Shown: positions 1 to 8,782, counted from the stretch's first letter. The stretch is DNA of 23,637 nt from Rhodopirellula sp. (GCA_002714565.1 PAXU01000050.1:55389-79025), one strand, 5' to 3'. Numbers and translations are program-made. Notes: a model not told the origin generated them from the letters alone.

Positions 1-546
1 AGCCGCCACCACTGCGCGCTACTAATTACTGATTCTCAAGTTGGAATTCGTGACTTTGGCAGTAAAAACGGGACTTTTGTAAATGGCAAAGCCGTTGATA
101 ATGTCTGCATTCTCAATGCTGGCGATACGATTGGCGTCGGCTCACTTCAATTTGAATTAGTCATCGACCACAGTCTGGGTGGCAATAAGAAGCCAAAAGT
201 GAACGATGTCATGGATGTCGTTCAGCGATCATCACGTACTGAAACGAATGACGACGATGTAAGCAGTTGGCTCGAAGAAGCACTCTCGGACGATAGCTCT
301 AATTCGGAGGACACCGTAACTCGCCAGTTTAAACTTGAAGACACGGGTCAATTTGATACTTCAGATGCAGATACCGACCCTGAAATGGAAGCGGCTGAAG
401 AAGAGCAGTTAGAAGATTCTAAGTCCGGCAAACGAAAGAAGCCCAAGGCTCAAAAACTACCGGAACGTCCGCCTACAGAACCTCAGGCTGAAGACTCGAA
501 AGAAGCTGCTGCTGATATGCTACGCCGCTACTTTAAGCGTAGTTAG
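1..546 (+). CDS. FHA-domain protein, 5' end outside window
   Basis: The reading frame is open from base 1, so only the last 181 residues are visible and the start lies upstream. The first ~60 residues are the core of a forkhead-associated (phosphothreonine-binding) domain. They include an S-R-x-H element at visible residues 1-4, N-G-T at 23-25, N-G at 28-29, and a later GDTIGVG strand. The rest (about 70-165) is a low-complexity tail rich in Asp, Glu and Ser, probably disordered. It ends in a short basic amphipathic segment, MLRRYFKRS. FHA proteins normally read Ser/Thr-kinase phosphorylation; no kinase is visible here. The partner and the upstream domains are unknown. A convergent TPR gene begins 36 bases downstream. 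Confidence 0.85.
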   Translation, partial: SRHHCALLITDSQVGIRDFGSKNGTFVNGKAVDNVCILNAGDTIGVGSLQFELVIDHSLGGNKKPKVNDVMDVVQRSSRTETNDDDVSSWLEEALSDDSSNSEDTVTRQFKLEDTGQFDTSDADTDPEMEAAEEEQLEDSKSGKRKKPKAQKLPERPPTEPQAEDSKEAAADMLRRYFKRS

Positions 547-582
547 GATTTTTAAATCCTGCTTGCGATACGGATTCTCGGA

Positions 583-1284
583 TTAATACCTACCGCGTGA
601 AACAGATTCATCGGCGATTCGGGTATTTCCAGCACTTTCGCCGAGCGACTGTCGGACGAGCGCCAGGCGTTTTCCAACATTTGGCTGGTTAGGATTAACC
701 ATCAGTGATTTCTGATAAGCTGCGTAGGCCGTGCGAACATCTCCTTGTCGTTCACTTAACGCAGCAAGTGCTGTATGTGCGCGGGCATTATTGGCATTTA
801 GCTTAACGGCCGATTCAAGATGTAGTCTCGCAGTTTGCAAATCACCCTGCTCTTCATAGAGTCGAGCCAATTCGACTCGCGGTTGCGACATCGATGGTCT
901 GTCCTTTGCCCAGTTATTTAACAGGGCAAATGCTTCTTGCTTCCGACCGGTGTCGACGAGTAAAACAGCCAGTCCACGATGACAGTCCACATGATCTGCT
1001 GACAGATCCAGACATCGGTTATAGAGTGTCTCAGCTTCTAGTAAAAACGCGTCGTCACCGTTCTTCTTCCCAATCTCATGGTAGACGCGTCCCAAGTTAT
1101 AGAACGAGTCAGAATTAGTTGAATCAGCATTCAGCGCGTATTGGAATTTCTGAACAGCACCCCGATGATCACCATTTTGGAATGCTTGTACGCCTTGTGC
1201 GTTCCAACCATCGGAGGTGATAGAACAGCCGGTGGAAAATAAGAGAATTATGAACAAGACCAAGCCACGGGAATTTCGTTGCAT
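583..1284 (-). CDS. TPR-repeat lipoprotein
   Basis: The predicted product is 233 aa. It opens with a lipoprotein signal peptide: basic MQRNSRG, a hydrophobic run, then lipobox S-T-G-C with Cys20 as the lipidated residue. The remainder is built of tetratricopeptide repeats, recognisable from helices such as A-x-x-x-Y-x-x-A-L at about 26-60, 60-100, 130-165 and 165-200. A role as an envelope-anchored protein scaffold is inferred; no enzymatic motif is seen. I chose the ATG at 1284 over the one at 1344 because it puts the signal peptide at the extreme N-terminus and has an AGGT-like ribosome site upstream, while the upstream start adds 20 non-signal-like residues. It resembles PilF/PilW-type TPR lipoproteins in outline only, and no pilus genes are nearby. 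Confidence 0.8.
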   Translation of the reverse strand: MQRNSRGLVLFIILLFSTGCSITSDGWNAQGVQAFQNGDHRGAVQKFQYALNADSTNSDSFYNLGRVYHEIGKKNGDDAFLLEAETLYNRCLDLSADHVDCHRGLAVLLVDTGRKQEAFALLNNWAKDRPSMSQPRVELARLYEEQGDLQTARLHLESAVKLNANNARAHTALAALSERQGDVRTAYAAYQKSLMVNPNQPNVGKRLALVRQSLGESAGNTRIADESVSRGRY

Positions 1285-1409
1285 TCCGTGACCTGAAATT
1301 GCTTTGCAGATATTTTCGAATTGTCTATTCCACCTACGATTCATGGCGGAATACTATTGTTTTTGCTGGTCTCAAACAATAGCGAATTGACGTGGAATTA
1401 CCGATGTTT

Positions 1410-1628
1410 TTAGACAGCTTTTCGATAACCAAGGTCACGCACCACTTCTAATATTTCACTACATGTCGGGAACATGCGACCGCTCTTTCGTTTGTAGAGC
1501 TCCAGAGCGTCCATGAATTCCATTTCTTCATTGGAATAGTCACGTTCGCAGGTCGTTGGGTCAATCTTTCGGCGACGTGTAGTTTCATTGCTGTCTTCTA
1601 GCACAGCGGTATCACTGAACTGGCTCAT
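1410..1628 (-). CDS. Small conserved-looking orphan protein (72 aa)
   Basis: This is a 72-residue charged protein without a signal peptide or membrane segment. An acidic, Ser/Thr-rich N-terminus is followed by a basic patch (TRRRK, 17-21) and an acidic helix (YSNEEMEFMDALELYKR). It ends with a hydrophobic-patterned helix, PTCSEILEVVRDLGYRK (54-70). It has two Cys (27 and 56). An AGGAA element lies about 9 bases before the ATG. The amphipathic pattern, plausible ribosome site and isolated intergenic position argue for a real gene. I recognise no family; from memory, similar small proteins with an R-M-F-P-T-C-S-E core occur in planctomycetes, but this is unverified. The C-terminal half could be a helix-turn-helix-like or protein-binding element. 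It is codirectional with the TPR lipoprotein gene, 125 bases upstream of it. Confidence 0.65.
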   Translation of the reverse strand: MSQFSDTAVLEDSNETTRRRKIDPTTCERDYSNEEMEFMDALELYKRKSGRMFPTCSEILEVVRDLGYRKAV

Positions 1629-1938
1629 GGCTTCGTTCCTGATTAAGTGTGGGGATTCGTATTTGATTCGTGGGGACGTTTGCCAAATGTTTCCTTGGCT
1701 CTTAATAGTTCCATATAAAACTGCTCCGGTATGGAAAAAAGTAACGATTAGTGAAAATAGGTACTTCTCATAAGCTATTCCAGTTACGAAAAGACTATGG
1801 TTTGCATAGTTTTTCCGATTATGCAGCCAAAAATCGATGTTATTCGGGTCGTGAATTAGCCACTATCCAGTATCCGAATGGCCATCTAGAATCTGTTTTT
1901 AGCCTCTGCGCACTACAAGAAGCTCTACAAAGCACATC
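1629..1938. other. Intergenic region between divergent orphan gene and serC
   Basis: These 310 bases separate the start of the 72-aa orphan (-) from serC (+), so both promoters should lie here. I see no RNA gene or strong hairpin. A TATAAA at 1716-1721 could be a -10 box for serC, but a convincing -35 partner is missing. An open frame from 1751 runs into serC out of frame and is not considered coding. Confidence 0.5.
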
Positions 1939-3030
1939 ATGGCGAATCGAGTGTTCAATTTTTCTGCCGGTCCTGCGGGCTTACCGGAATCGGTACTACT
2001 GCAGGCTCAGGCTGAATTGCTTTCCTACGGGGACTGTGGCGCATCGATCATGGAAATCAGCCACCGCAGCGAAACGTTTAAGGAAATTCTTGACTCGGCT
2101 CGTAACGGAATTCGAACGCTGCTAGCTGTTGGGGATGATTTTGACGTCTTGCTGATTCAAGGTGGATCACGGCTTCAGTTTTCCATGATTCCAATGAATC
2201 TGGCATCACGAGAACAGACGGCAGATTACGTTGTCAGCGGTGCATGGAGTGCAAAAGCTTTAGAAGAGGCTCATCGCGAGTGCGATGTGCATATTTCCTG
2301 GAACGGTACATCTGACGGATTTGATCGATTGCCGGTAAATGAAGATCTTTTGCGAAGTGAAAAGCCGGCCTTCGCGTATTATTGCTCCAATGAAACGATT
2401 CACGGATTACAGTTTCCTGAAGCCCCAGACTATGGTTCAGTACCACTTGTGTGTGATGCATCAAGTGATTTCCTGTCTCGACCGGTCGATATGCAACGAC
2501 ACGGCCTCATATATGCATGTGCTCAGAAGAATGTCGGCCCGGCGGGTTTAACGGTGGTCGTCATCCGTCGTGACTTGCTTGAACGCAGCTCGGATGACCT
2601 GCCCGGTTACCTTAACTTCAAGTCACACAGCACTGCCAACACGATGTATAACACTCCGCCGACATTTGCGATCTACATAATGGATCTGGTTTGTAAGTGG
2701 ATCATTGATGAATGCGGGGGGCTGGATTCTCTGGCGAACACCAATCGTAAAAAGGCCGAGTTACTATATTCCGCGATTGATCGACATGCGGGCTTCTACA
2801 GCGGCCATGCCCAAACAGCGTCACGTTCAAACATGAATGTGGTGTTTAAACTGCCAAGTGATGAATTGACTCAGTCCTTTATTGAACAGGCTGCTGATCA
2901 TTCACTTACCAGCCTGGCCGGTCATCGCAGTGTCGGTGGTATTCGTGCCTCGATCTACAACGCTATGCCACAGGCGGGAGTGGAATCTCTTGCCGGGTTC
3001 ATGGACGACTTCGCAAACGCGAACGGTTGA
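1939..3030 (+). CDS. serC: Phosphoserine aminotransferase
   Basis: SerC converts 3-phosphohydroxypyruvate and glutamate to 3-phosphoserine and 2-oxoglutarate, the second step of serine synthesis. It is a cytosolic PLP enzyme of fold type I (class V aminotransferases). The 363-aa length matches the family. Diagnostic segments are the N-terminal RVFNFSAGPAGLP, MEISHRS near residue 38-44, the phosphate-binding QGGSRLQFSMIPMN (about 74-87), and CAQKNVGPAGLT, where Lys197 is the Schiff-base lysine. The C-terminal VGGIRASIYNAMP, with the substrate-binding Arg, is also typical. The ATG at 1939 is where family alignments begin; no strong Shine-Dalgarno site precedes it. serA follows after 37 bases on the same strand, so the two almost certainly form an operon. 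Confidence 0.97.
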   Translation: MANRVFNFSAGPAGLPESVLLQAQAELLSYGDCGASIMEISHRSETFKEILDSARNGIRTLLAVGDDFDVLLIQGGSRLQFSMIPMNLASREQTADYVVSGAWSAKALEEAHRECDVHISWNGTSDGFDRLPVNEDLLRSEKPAFAYYCSNETIHGLQFPEAPDYGSVPLVCDASSDFLSRPVDMQRHGLIYACAQKNVGPAGLTVVVIRRDLLERSSDDLPGYLNFKSHSTANTMYNTPPTFAIYIMDLVCKWIIDECGGLDSLANTNRKKAELLYSAIDRHAGFYSGHAQTASRSNMNVVFKLPSDELTQSFIEQAADHSLTSLAGHRSVGGIRASIYNAMPQAGVESLAGFMDDFANANG

Positions 3031-3067
3031 TCGTTTTTGACATCCTGATCACTATGAACGATTGATC

Positions 3068-4696
3068 ATGCCAACAATACTCATTCTCGATAATATCGCT
3101 GACGAAGGCATCCGCCTGCTTGAAGCAGAAGACGGATTTGAAGTCGAGGTGCGTCCGGGCCTCTCAGGTACTGAGTTACATGACGCACTCATGAGTGCCG
3201 ATGGAGCTATTTGCCGCAGCGGTGTACAAATCGACGAATCCGCTCTAAAGGACAATCGACGACTCAAAGTAATCGCTCGCGCCGGTGTCGGAACAGACAA
3301 TATCGACAAGAAGGCAGCCACGCGACAAGGTGTTGTCGTCATGAATACGCCAACCGGAAATACATTCAGCACAGCCGAACACACATTCGCATTGTTACTT
3401 GGACTTTCCCGTAATATTGCACCTGCACATAGTAGCCTGATAAACGGTTCATGGGACCGTAAGGGATACCTCGGTAATCAGGTTGCAGATAAGATCCTCG
3501 GCATCGTTGGGCTTGGTCGCATCGGCCAGGAAGTGGCGAAGCGAGCCCAAGCCTTTCAAATGCACGTGATGGGATACGACCCGTTTCTTACTAGTGACCA
3601 GGCGGCGAAACTGGGGATCGAACTCATGACGAGTGTCGATGAAATGCTACCTCACGTGGACTACCTGACAGTACATACTCCCCTAACCCCGGAAACTGAA
3701 AACCTCGTTGACGATGATGAGATTCAGTCGATGAAATCCGGAGCGAGGCTGATCAACTGTGCCCGCGGTGGTATCTACAACGAAGATGCACTCTTGCGAG
3801 GACTGGAAAGTGGAAAGCTTGCCGGAGTTGCTTTGGACGTCTTTAAAGAAGAGCCATGTACTGAAAGCCCACTATTCAGTCATCCAGCAGTGCTTTGTAC
3901 ACCACATCTCGGTGCCAGCACGGAGGAAGCACAAACTCGCGTGGCCGTAGAAGCTGTCCAGTTGTTGGTCAATTACTTCAAAACGGGCGAGATTCGACAT
4001 AGTGTGAATATCGGTGCCGTGGATCCGGCAACACTCAAGTCGTTACGTGGATATCTCAATCTGGCACATCGCACCGGCGTGTTTCTTTCGCAATGGTCTA
4101 GCGGAGGCATCGAACGGTGTAAGCTGGAATTTCGGGGCAATATTGCAAACGAGGATACGCGTCTACTTACTTCCGCCTTTTGTGCAGGACTCCTCCAGCG
4201 TGTACTTGAAGGTGAGGTAAACATTGTCAATGCACAGGTACTATTACGTGACCGCGGTATTCAATTAGCCGAGCACCACGATAGCGAGATGGGTGCGTTT
4301 AGTTCATCGCTGACTATATCCGTTGGTACGGATGAAACCGAGTGGGTTGCCGGCGGAACCATATTCGGCAATGATATGCCCCGCTTAATACGTCTGGACA
4401 ACATGATTCTGGAAACATACCTCGACGGTACGATGCTCGTCTTCACACATCAGGACACACCGGGAATCATTGGCGCTATGGGTACGATCCTTGGCGAATA
4501 TAACATCAACATCGCGCAAATGTCGGTCGGTAGAGCTGCCACCGATGCACCTGGAGGACTTTCAATCGGTGTCCTTAACCTTGACAGCTGCCCTTCAGAA
4601 GACGCCATCAAGGCAATCAACGCACACGAAGGCATTCATCAGTCTGCGGTAATCGAGATGCCTCCTGCTGGTGAATTACCAAGCTGGTTGTTATAG
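3068..4696 (+). CDS. serA: D-3-phosphoglycerate dehydrogenase (long, ACT-domain type)
   Basis: SerA oxidises 3-phosphoglycerate to 3-phosphohydroxypyruvate with NAD+, the committed step of serine synthesis. The 542-aa length and order indicate the long type-I form. A split substrate domain surrounds a Rossmann domain with G-L-G-R-I-G (Gly148, 150, 153). The catalytic residues are Arg233 (NCARGG), Glu262 (DVFKEEP) and His280 (CTPHLGAST). An intervening allosteric substrate-binding domain (about 315-455) precedes a C-terminal ACT domain (about 465-535, HQDTPGIIGAMG), the usual site of serine feedback inhibition. I prefer the ATG at 3068; a TTG six bases earlier is in frame but less likely. It lies directly downstream of serC, giving a reversed (C then A) two-gene serine operon; serB is not in the window. 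Confidence 0.97.
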   Translation: MPTILILDNIADEGIRLLEAEDGFEVEVRPGLSGTELHDALMSADGAICRSGVQIDESALKDNRRLKVIARAGVGTDNIDKKAATRQGVVVMNTPTGNTFSTAEHTFALLLGLSRNIAPAHSSLINGSWDRKGYLGNQVADKILGIVGLGRIGQEVAKRAQAFQMHVMGYDPFLTSDQAAKLGIELMTSVDEMLPHVDYLTVHTPLTPETENLVDDDEIQSMKSGARLINCARGGIYNEDALLRGLESGKLAGVALDVFKEEPCTESPLFSHPAVLCTPHLGASTEEAQTRVAVEAVQLLVNYFKTGEIRHSVNIGAVDPATLKSLRGYLNLAHRTGVFLSQWSSGGIERCKLEFRGNIANEDTRLLTSAFCAGLLQRVLEGEVNIVNAQVLLRDRGIQLAEHHDSEMGAFSSSLTISVGTDETEWVAGGTIFGNDMPRLIRLDNMILETYLDGTMLVFTHQDTPGIIGAMGTILGEYNINIAQMSVGRAATDAPGGLSIGVLNLDSCPSEDAIKAINAHEGIHQSAVIEMPPAGELPSWLL

Positions 4697-4704
4697 CGCA
4701 AAAA

Positions 4705-4740
4705 AACTGCCAGCTAAAAACGCGTCTCCAGCTGGCAGTT
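4705..4740 (-). terminator. Intrinsic terminator of tpx
   Basis: An 11-bp perfect stem is formed by 4705-4715 (AACTGCCAGCT) and 4730-4740, with a 14-base loop. Read on the minus strand it is followed by a run of T (complement of A4700-4706), a textbook Rho-independent terminator for tpx, 27 bases past its stop. On the plus strand only a weak T-tract follows, so any termination of serCA there would be less efficient, though the hairpin sits 8 bases after the serA stop. Confidence 0.9.
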
Positions 4741-4767
4741 AATTTCGTTGGTGACCTGTGTCACGTC

Positions 4768-5286
4768 TTACACGAGAGCCTTGAGTGCACTCATGGCAGC
4801 TTCGTAATTTGGCTCGTCGGTTACTTCAGACACGGTTTCCGCATAGGTTACAACGCCTGCGCCGTCCACGACGAATACGCCACGTGCCAGTAGCTGTAAT
4901 TCTTCGATCATCATGCCCCATGCCGCACCGAAGTTCCCATCCATGTAATCTGAGGCAGTTTGCATATTGGAAATGCCCTCATCGCCACAGAATCGACCCT
5001 GTGCGAATGGAAGGTCCACGCTTACGGTAACCGCATTTACTTGGTCGCCGAGCGCTGATAATTCTTCGCTGAATTTCTTGGTTTGAATCTGGCAAACGCC
5101 CGTGTCAAGTGACGGTACAACGCTGATGATCGCTGGCTTGCCCTTGAGACATTCATTGGTAAGCGATTGGAATCCATCTTCAAAATAGGTTAGTGAGAAG
5201 TCTGGTCCGGGAGCACCAACCGCAACGGCTTCGCCGGCTAATGTAAGTGGTGTTCCTTTGAATGTTACTGCAGCACTTCGTGACAT
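4768..5286 (-). CDS. tpx: Thiol peroxidase (atypical 2-Cys peroxiredoxin)
   Basis: Tpx reduces hydrogen peroxide and, with preference, organic hydroperoxides, and is recycled by thioredoxin. The 172-aa length fits the family. The peroxidatic cysteine is Cys65 in PSLDTGVCQIQT, equivalent to the T-x-x-C motif. The resolving cysteine is Cys100 in QGRFCGDEG, and both lie at the spacing typical of Tpx. Other landmarks are the N-terminal VTFKGTPLTL beta hairpin and the C-terminal VVDGAGVVTYAE followed by EVTDEPNYE. A third Cys (46) is not expected to take part. The ATG at 5286 is preceded by an AAGGAAT ribosome-binding-like sequence. It is transcribed alone, ending in the hairpin at 4705-4740. In function it parallels sodA further along the window, though the two are not in one operon. 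Confidence 0.96.
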   Translation of the reverse strand: MSRSAAVTFKGTPLTLAGEAVAVGAPGPDFSLTYFEDGFQSLTNECLKGKPAIISVVPSLDTGVCQIQTKKFSEELSALGDQVNAVTVSVDLPFAQGRFCGDEGISNMQTASDYMDGNFGAAWGMMIEELQLLARGVFVVDGAGVVTYAETVSEVTDEPNYEAAMSALKALV

Positions 5287-5600
5287 GCTTGTTATTCCTT
5301 CATGGTCTTTTTCGGTGATTTCATTTCGCGGGAAGTCTTATTTTCCCTTCTCGCGATTGCAATAAAGTATGCCATTGGGCTTTAACAAGAACAAGTGGGT
5401 GAGTCACCCCGGTGCCATCTCAGATTGGACTTTTCAAAATCCTAACAAAGCGTGTATCCTATCCACCGCAACGGGCAAGTCTGATTCCGGAACCGACACT
5501 TGTTGCACGTGGCATCTCAATTCAGGGAAGAATTGAGTCCGCCACTTTTACTCTTCATATTTACTTATCAAACGTTGTGAGCTTAGGAGCGAGCAAGGCA
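5287..5600. other. Divergent intergenic region tpx / STAS
   Basis: These 314 bases lie between the tpx start (-) and the STAS start (+). An open frame continuous with the STAS gene extends back to a GTG at 5412, but its translation is not domain-like. An imperfect palindrome centred on TTCCGGAA (5485-5492), flanked by CAAGT (5476-5480) and ACTTG (5498-5502), could be an operator. No clear sigma70 promoter is visible. Confidence 0.45.
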
Positions 5601-5978
5601 ATGTTGGAAATCGTCCCCGGTTGGCACATGGAAGTGGACTCGGACGCTGAATGGACATTCATCCGTCTGCATCCGCCGATGTCGGAGAACCTCAAGGGTC
5701 GCGAATTAGCAGACGGTCTTTGGCGCACACTGCGCGAGCGTTTCTGCGTTCACTTGATCCTCGAGCTCGAAGAACTGGAATATGTAACGAGCCAATTCCT
5801 GCGGCAATTGCTATTGTTACAGGATCAATTGCGCGAAGAAGGTGGTCTGCTGTTATTGGCCGGTATGGCACCGGATGCCTATGAAAGCGTGACCCTTGCC
5901 AGCTTGGATGAGCGATTTCCCTATTATGCTGACCGCAGTGACGCAATATCCGGATATCGTCCGAATAAGCCACGCTAG
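5601..5978 (+). CDS. Solo STAS-domain protein (anti-sigma factor antagonist-like)
   Basis: The product is 125 aa and consists almost entirely of one STAS domain (about 15-115). It shows alternating beta strands (WTFIRLHPP, CVHLILELEEL) followed by the characteristic Y-V-T-S-Q-F-L-R-Q-L-L-L helix and LLLLAG. Thr63 and Ser64 occupy the place of the phosphorylated Ser in SpoIIAA/RsbV. Such proteins switch anti-sigma kinases or act in stressosome-like partner switching, but no kinase or phosphatase gene is adjacent, so the partner is unknown. I chose the ATG at 5601, with an AGGAG 11 bases upstream, over an in-frame GTG at 5412. The stop codon overlaps the stop of alaS on the other strand through a shared CTAG. 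Confidence 0.8.
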   Translation: MLEIVPGWHMEVDSDAEWTFIRLHPPMSENLKGRELADGLWRTLRERFCVHLILELEELEYVTSQFLRQLLLLQDQLREEGGLLLLAGMAPDAYESVTLASLDERFPYYADRSDAISGYRPNKPR

Positions 5979-8782
5979 CCAAGCATTTCAGATAAGGTCT
6001 CTCGAGCCGTCACAAGTGCTTCGGCAAGCTTAGTAGCGTCTTTACCGCCTGCCTGAGCCATATCCGGCTTTCCGCCACCACCACCACCGAGTACTTGAGC
6101 AACATCGCGCACCCAGTTACCTGCATGTACGCCCGCTTCCACTAGATCTCGACTGGCACCAGCGACAACGAGAACTTTTCCATCGCCTTGCGGGGCAGCG
6201 AACAAGATAGCAACCGGTTGTGTTTTCTTGCGGATTTGATCGATCAGTTGCCGCATGAGATTCGGAGTAGCACCAGTTGCTTCCACAATGACCACCTTTG
6301 CCTCACCGATCATCTCTGCATCTGCTATCAGTGTATCGGCATCCAACTCACCCGCTTCGGCTAACTGAGCAACTTGTTGCTGGACCTTCTCGCGTTCCAC
6401 GAGCATTGCGTCAATTCGCTCTGGAACATCGAGCAGCGAAATATTGAGTGCTCGGGCAGCAGCCTTGAGTGTAGCCCGTCTGGCCAAGTAGTCTCCTGAT
6501 TCACCGTTGTTATCAATTCTGCCGCTGTATGCGTCTGTTGTACCGGCTCCACCTAGCTGCTTCTTTAGATCTCGGATTTCTGCAGTCAGTTGCTCAATAC
6601 TCTCGGTCAATTGCGTCTCTGACACGCCGAGCTTTTGTGCAGCGGTGGCAGCAGCTTCATCAATATCAGCGCGATATTTTGCAGCACGTGGGCCGGTTAA
6701 TGCAACCACGCGACGTGTTCCTGCGGCCACACCCTCTTCAGATGTAATTTCGAGTTGTTCTACTTCGGCCGTATTGGACAGATGCGTACCACCACAAAGT
6801 TCGCGACTGAATTCCCCCATGGACACCATCCGTACCGGATCCGGGTACTTTTCGCCAAACAGCATCATGGCACCTGCTTCACGCGCCTCTGCTAGTGGCA
6901 ACACAGTCCATTCGATGGCATCTGCATCGGAAATCCGGGAATTCACATCCTGCTCGATACTAAGCAGACTCTCATCATTTACTGGTTCGAGATTCGTAAA
7001 GTCAAATCGTAGCCAGTCTTCGTCAACCTTGGATCCCTGCTGTTGTGCGTGAGAACCCAATTCACTTTGAAGTGCGTGATGGAGGATATGTGTAGCCGAG
7101 TGTGCACGGCGAATACCGTTGCGACGTGACTGGTCTACCGATGCTGTAAGCGTTTCGCCTGAAGCCAGCGTCCCGGAAATCAACTTGCCGTGGTGAAGGA
7201 ATAACTCACCATCTTTCTGGGTATCAGTGATTTCGACCTCCACGGATTCGCTATGCAATCTACCGCAGTCTCCGACCTGACCACCGGACTCACCGTAAAA
7301 TGGTGTTTGATCTAATACAACGACGACCTGCTGGGCTGCTGTTTCTGTGGATTCCACTAACTGATCATCTTCAGCATCATCTCCTATGGTGATGACGCCT
7401 TTGATGGTCGCAACTGCATCGGTTACTTCATAACCAAGGAAGTCGGTTGACTGCACGGATCGTTTCAAGGCTTCGATGGGGCCCGTCTTAAATAACTGGA
7501 ATTGATTCTTTCCTGAATCAATTCCGTGCTGGTCCATTGCATTTTGGAATCCGTCCCAGTCGAACGTGAAATTACGCTCAGCGGCCATGGCCTCAATGAG
7601 TTCGGGAGGAAGCCCGTTCGTTTGATAAAGATCAGCAGCCGCAGCACCGTCGACAAACTGCTGTCCACTGGAATCCATCGATTCAAACATCTGATCGATA
7701 CGAATAAGGCCATCACCAATGTTGCCAAGAAAAGATTCCTCTTCTTGTTTGATGACACCTGCCACCCGGTCGACACTTCCGCTTATTTCCGGATACGCAG
7801 TTTGCATCTGGTCCACAACAGGTTGCACCAACTGATAGAGAAAAGGATCTCTTAAATTCATTTGGTGCCCGTCGAGGACGGCCCGCCGAAGGAGTCGCCG
7901 TATGACATATTTTTCCTTGTTCGGTCCGGGATACACGTTTTCATGTACTGCAAATACACAAGCACGGACGTGATCCGCGATTCGGCGTAATCGCCTTCCT
8001 TCATCGCTGTTTGGATCATACTTTACACCGCACACTTCGCCCGCCGCTTCCACGATGGGCCTGAGTAAGTCGATGTGGTAGTTGGTGTCTTGTCCCTGCA
8101 TCACCGATGCGATTCGTTCAAGTCCCATTCCTGTATCGATGTTTTTACTTGGAAGTGGACGGAGGTTATCCGGTGGGTCACCAACGCGATTAAATTGTGT
8201 AAACACTAAGTTCCAGATCTCGACTTCTTCTCCCTTGGGATCGAGATAAAAGATTTCGCTGCAGGGACCACAAACGCCATCCGGTCCGCCACTCGGTGCA
8301 CCGGCCGGCCAGAAATTGTCATCCTCGCCCATCCGTGTAATCTTGCTAGGTGCTAAGCCGACTTTGTTCTCCCAGATTCCAGCGGCCTCATCATCATCCA
8401 GGTATACCGTGACAGTGAGACGGTCCTGGTCAAGCCCAAGCCATTGTTTGGCAGTAAGAAACTCCCATGCCCACTGAATAGCATCTTCCTTGAAATAATC
8501 GCCAAAAGAGAAGTTTCCGAGCATTTCAAAAAACGTATGGTGATACGCCGTACGGCCAACGTTATCAATGTCGCCGGTCCGCAAACACTTTTGACTCGTC
8601 GTTGCCCGTGTAAAATCTAGCTTCACTTTTCCAAGAAAATGGTCTTTGAACTGGTTCATGCCGGCTGGAGTAAAGAGTACCGACGGATCCCATGTCGGAA
8701 CGAGCACATCGCTATCGCAACGTGTGTGACCTTTGGATTCGAAAAATGCTAGGTACTTTTCACGGATCTCATTTGTATTCAT
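5975..8782 (-). CDS. alaS: Alanyl-tRNA synthetase
   Basis: AlaRS charges tRNA-Ala and edits mischarged Ser or Gly. At 935 aa it is slightly longer than the usual 875-900. The class II catalytic domain starts at residue 1 with MNTNEIREKYLAFFESKGH and includes the FTPAGMNQFKDHFLG, TTSQKCLRTGDIDNVG and HHTFFEMLGNFSFGDYF blocks. The editing domain carries the metal-binding HSATH (His561 and His565) and CGGTH (Cys663 and His667). A coiled-coil region leads into the C-Ala domain with a Gly-rich GGGGGGKPDMAQAGG near the C-terminus. All key residues are present. The ATG at 8782 is the family start. It is divergent from recA; alaS lies near recA in many bacteria, often in the same direction. Confidence 0.98.
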   Translation of the reverse strand: MNTNEIREKYLAFFESKGHTRCDSDVLVPTWDPSVLFTPAGMNQFKDHFLGKVKLDFTRATTSQKCLRTGDIDNVGRTAYHHTFFEMLGNFSFGDYFKEDAIQWAWEFLTAKQWLGLDQDRLTVTVYLDDDEAAGIWENKVGLAPSKITRMGEDDNFWPAGAPSGGPDGVCGPCSEIFYLDPKGEEVEIWNLVFTQFNRVGDPPDNLRPLPSKNIDTGMGLERIASVMQGQDTNYHIDLLRPIVEAAGEVCGVKYDPNSDEGRRLRRIADHVRACVFAVHENVYPGPNKEKYVIRRLLRRAVLDGHQMNLRDPFLYQLVQPVVDQMQTAYPEISGSVDRVAGVIKQEEESFLGNIGDGLIRIDQMFESMDSSGQQFVDGAAAADLYQTNGLPPELIEAMAAERNFTFDWDGFQNAMDQHGIDSGKNQFQLFKTGPIEALKRSVQSTDFLGYEVTDAVATIKGVITIGDDAEDDQLVESTETAAQQVVVVLDQTPFYGESGGQVGDCGRLHSESVEVEITDTQKDGELFLHHGKLISGTLASGETLTASVDQSRRNGIRRAHSATHILHHALQSELGSHAQQQGSKVDEDWLRFDFTNLEPVNDESLLSIEQDVNSRISDADAIEWTVLPLAEAREAGAMMLFGEKYPDPVRMVSMGEFSRELCGGTHLSNTAEVEQLEITSEEGVAAGTRRVVALTGPRAAKYRADIDEAAATAAQKLGVSETQLTESIEQLTAEIRDLKKQLGGAGTTDAYSGRIDNNGESGDYLARRATLKAAARALNISLLDVPERIDAMLVEREKVQQQVAQLAEAGELDADTLIADAEMIGEAKVVIVEATGATPNLMRQLIDQIRKKTQPVAILFAAPQGDGKVLVVAGASRDLVEAGVHAGNWVRDVAQVLGGGGGGKPDMAQAGGKDATKLAEALVTARETLSEMLG

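Noticed and set aside
545..560. AGGATTT/AAATCCT inverted repeat after the FHA gene
   Set aside because: The loop is only two bases, the stem is AT-rich and no T-tract follows on either strand, so it is not a convincing terminator.
1751..2125. Open frame of 124 codons before and into serC
   Set aside because: It overlaps serC by 187 bases in another frame, has no ribosome site, and its sequence has no recognisable domain; serC is certain.
6507..7052. 181-codon open frame antisense to alaS
   Set aside because: It is Ser/Ala-rich, as expected from the complement of a conserved coding sequence, and has no start signal; the alaS frame accounts for the region.
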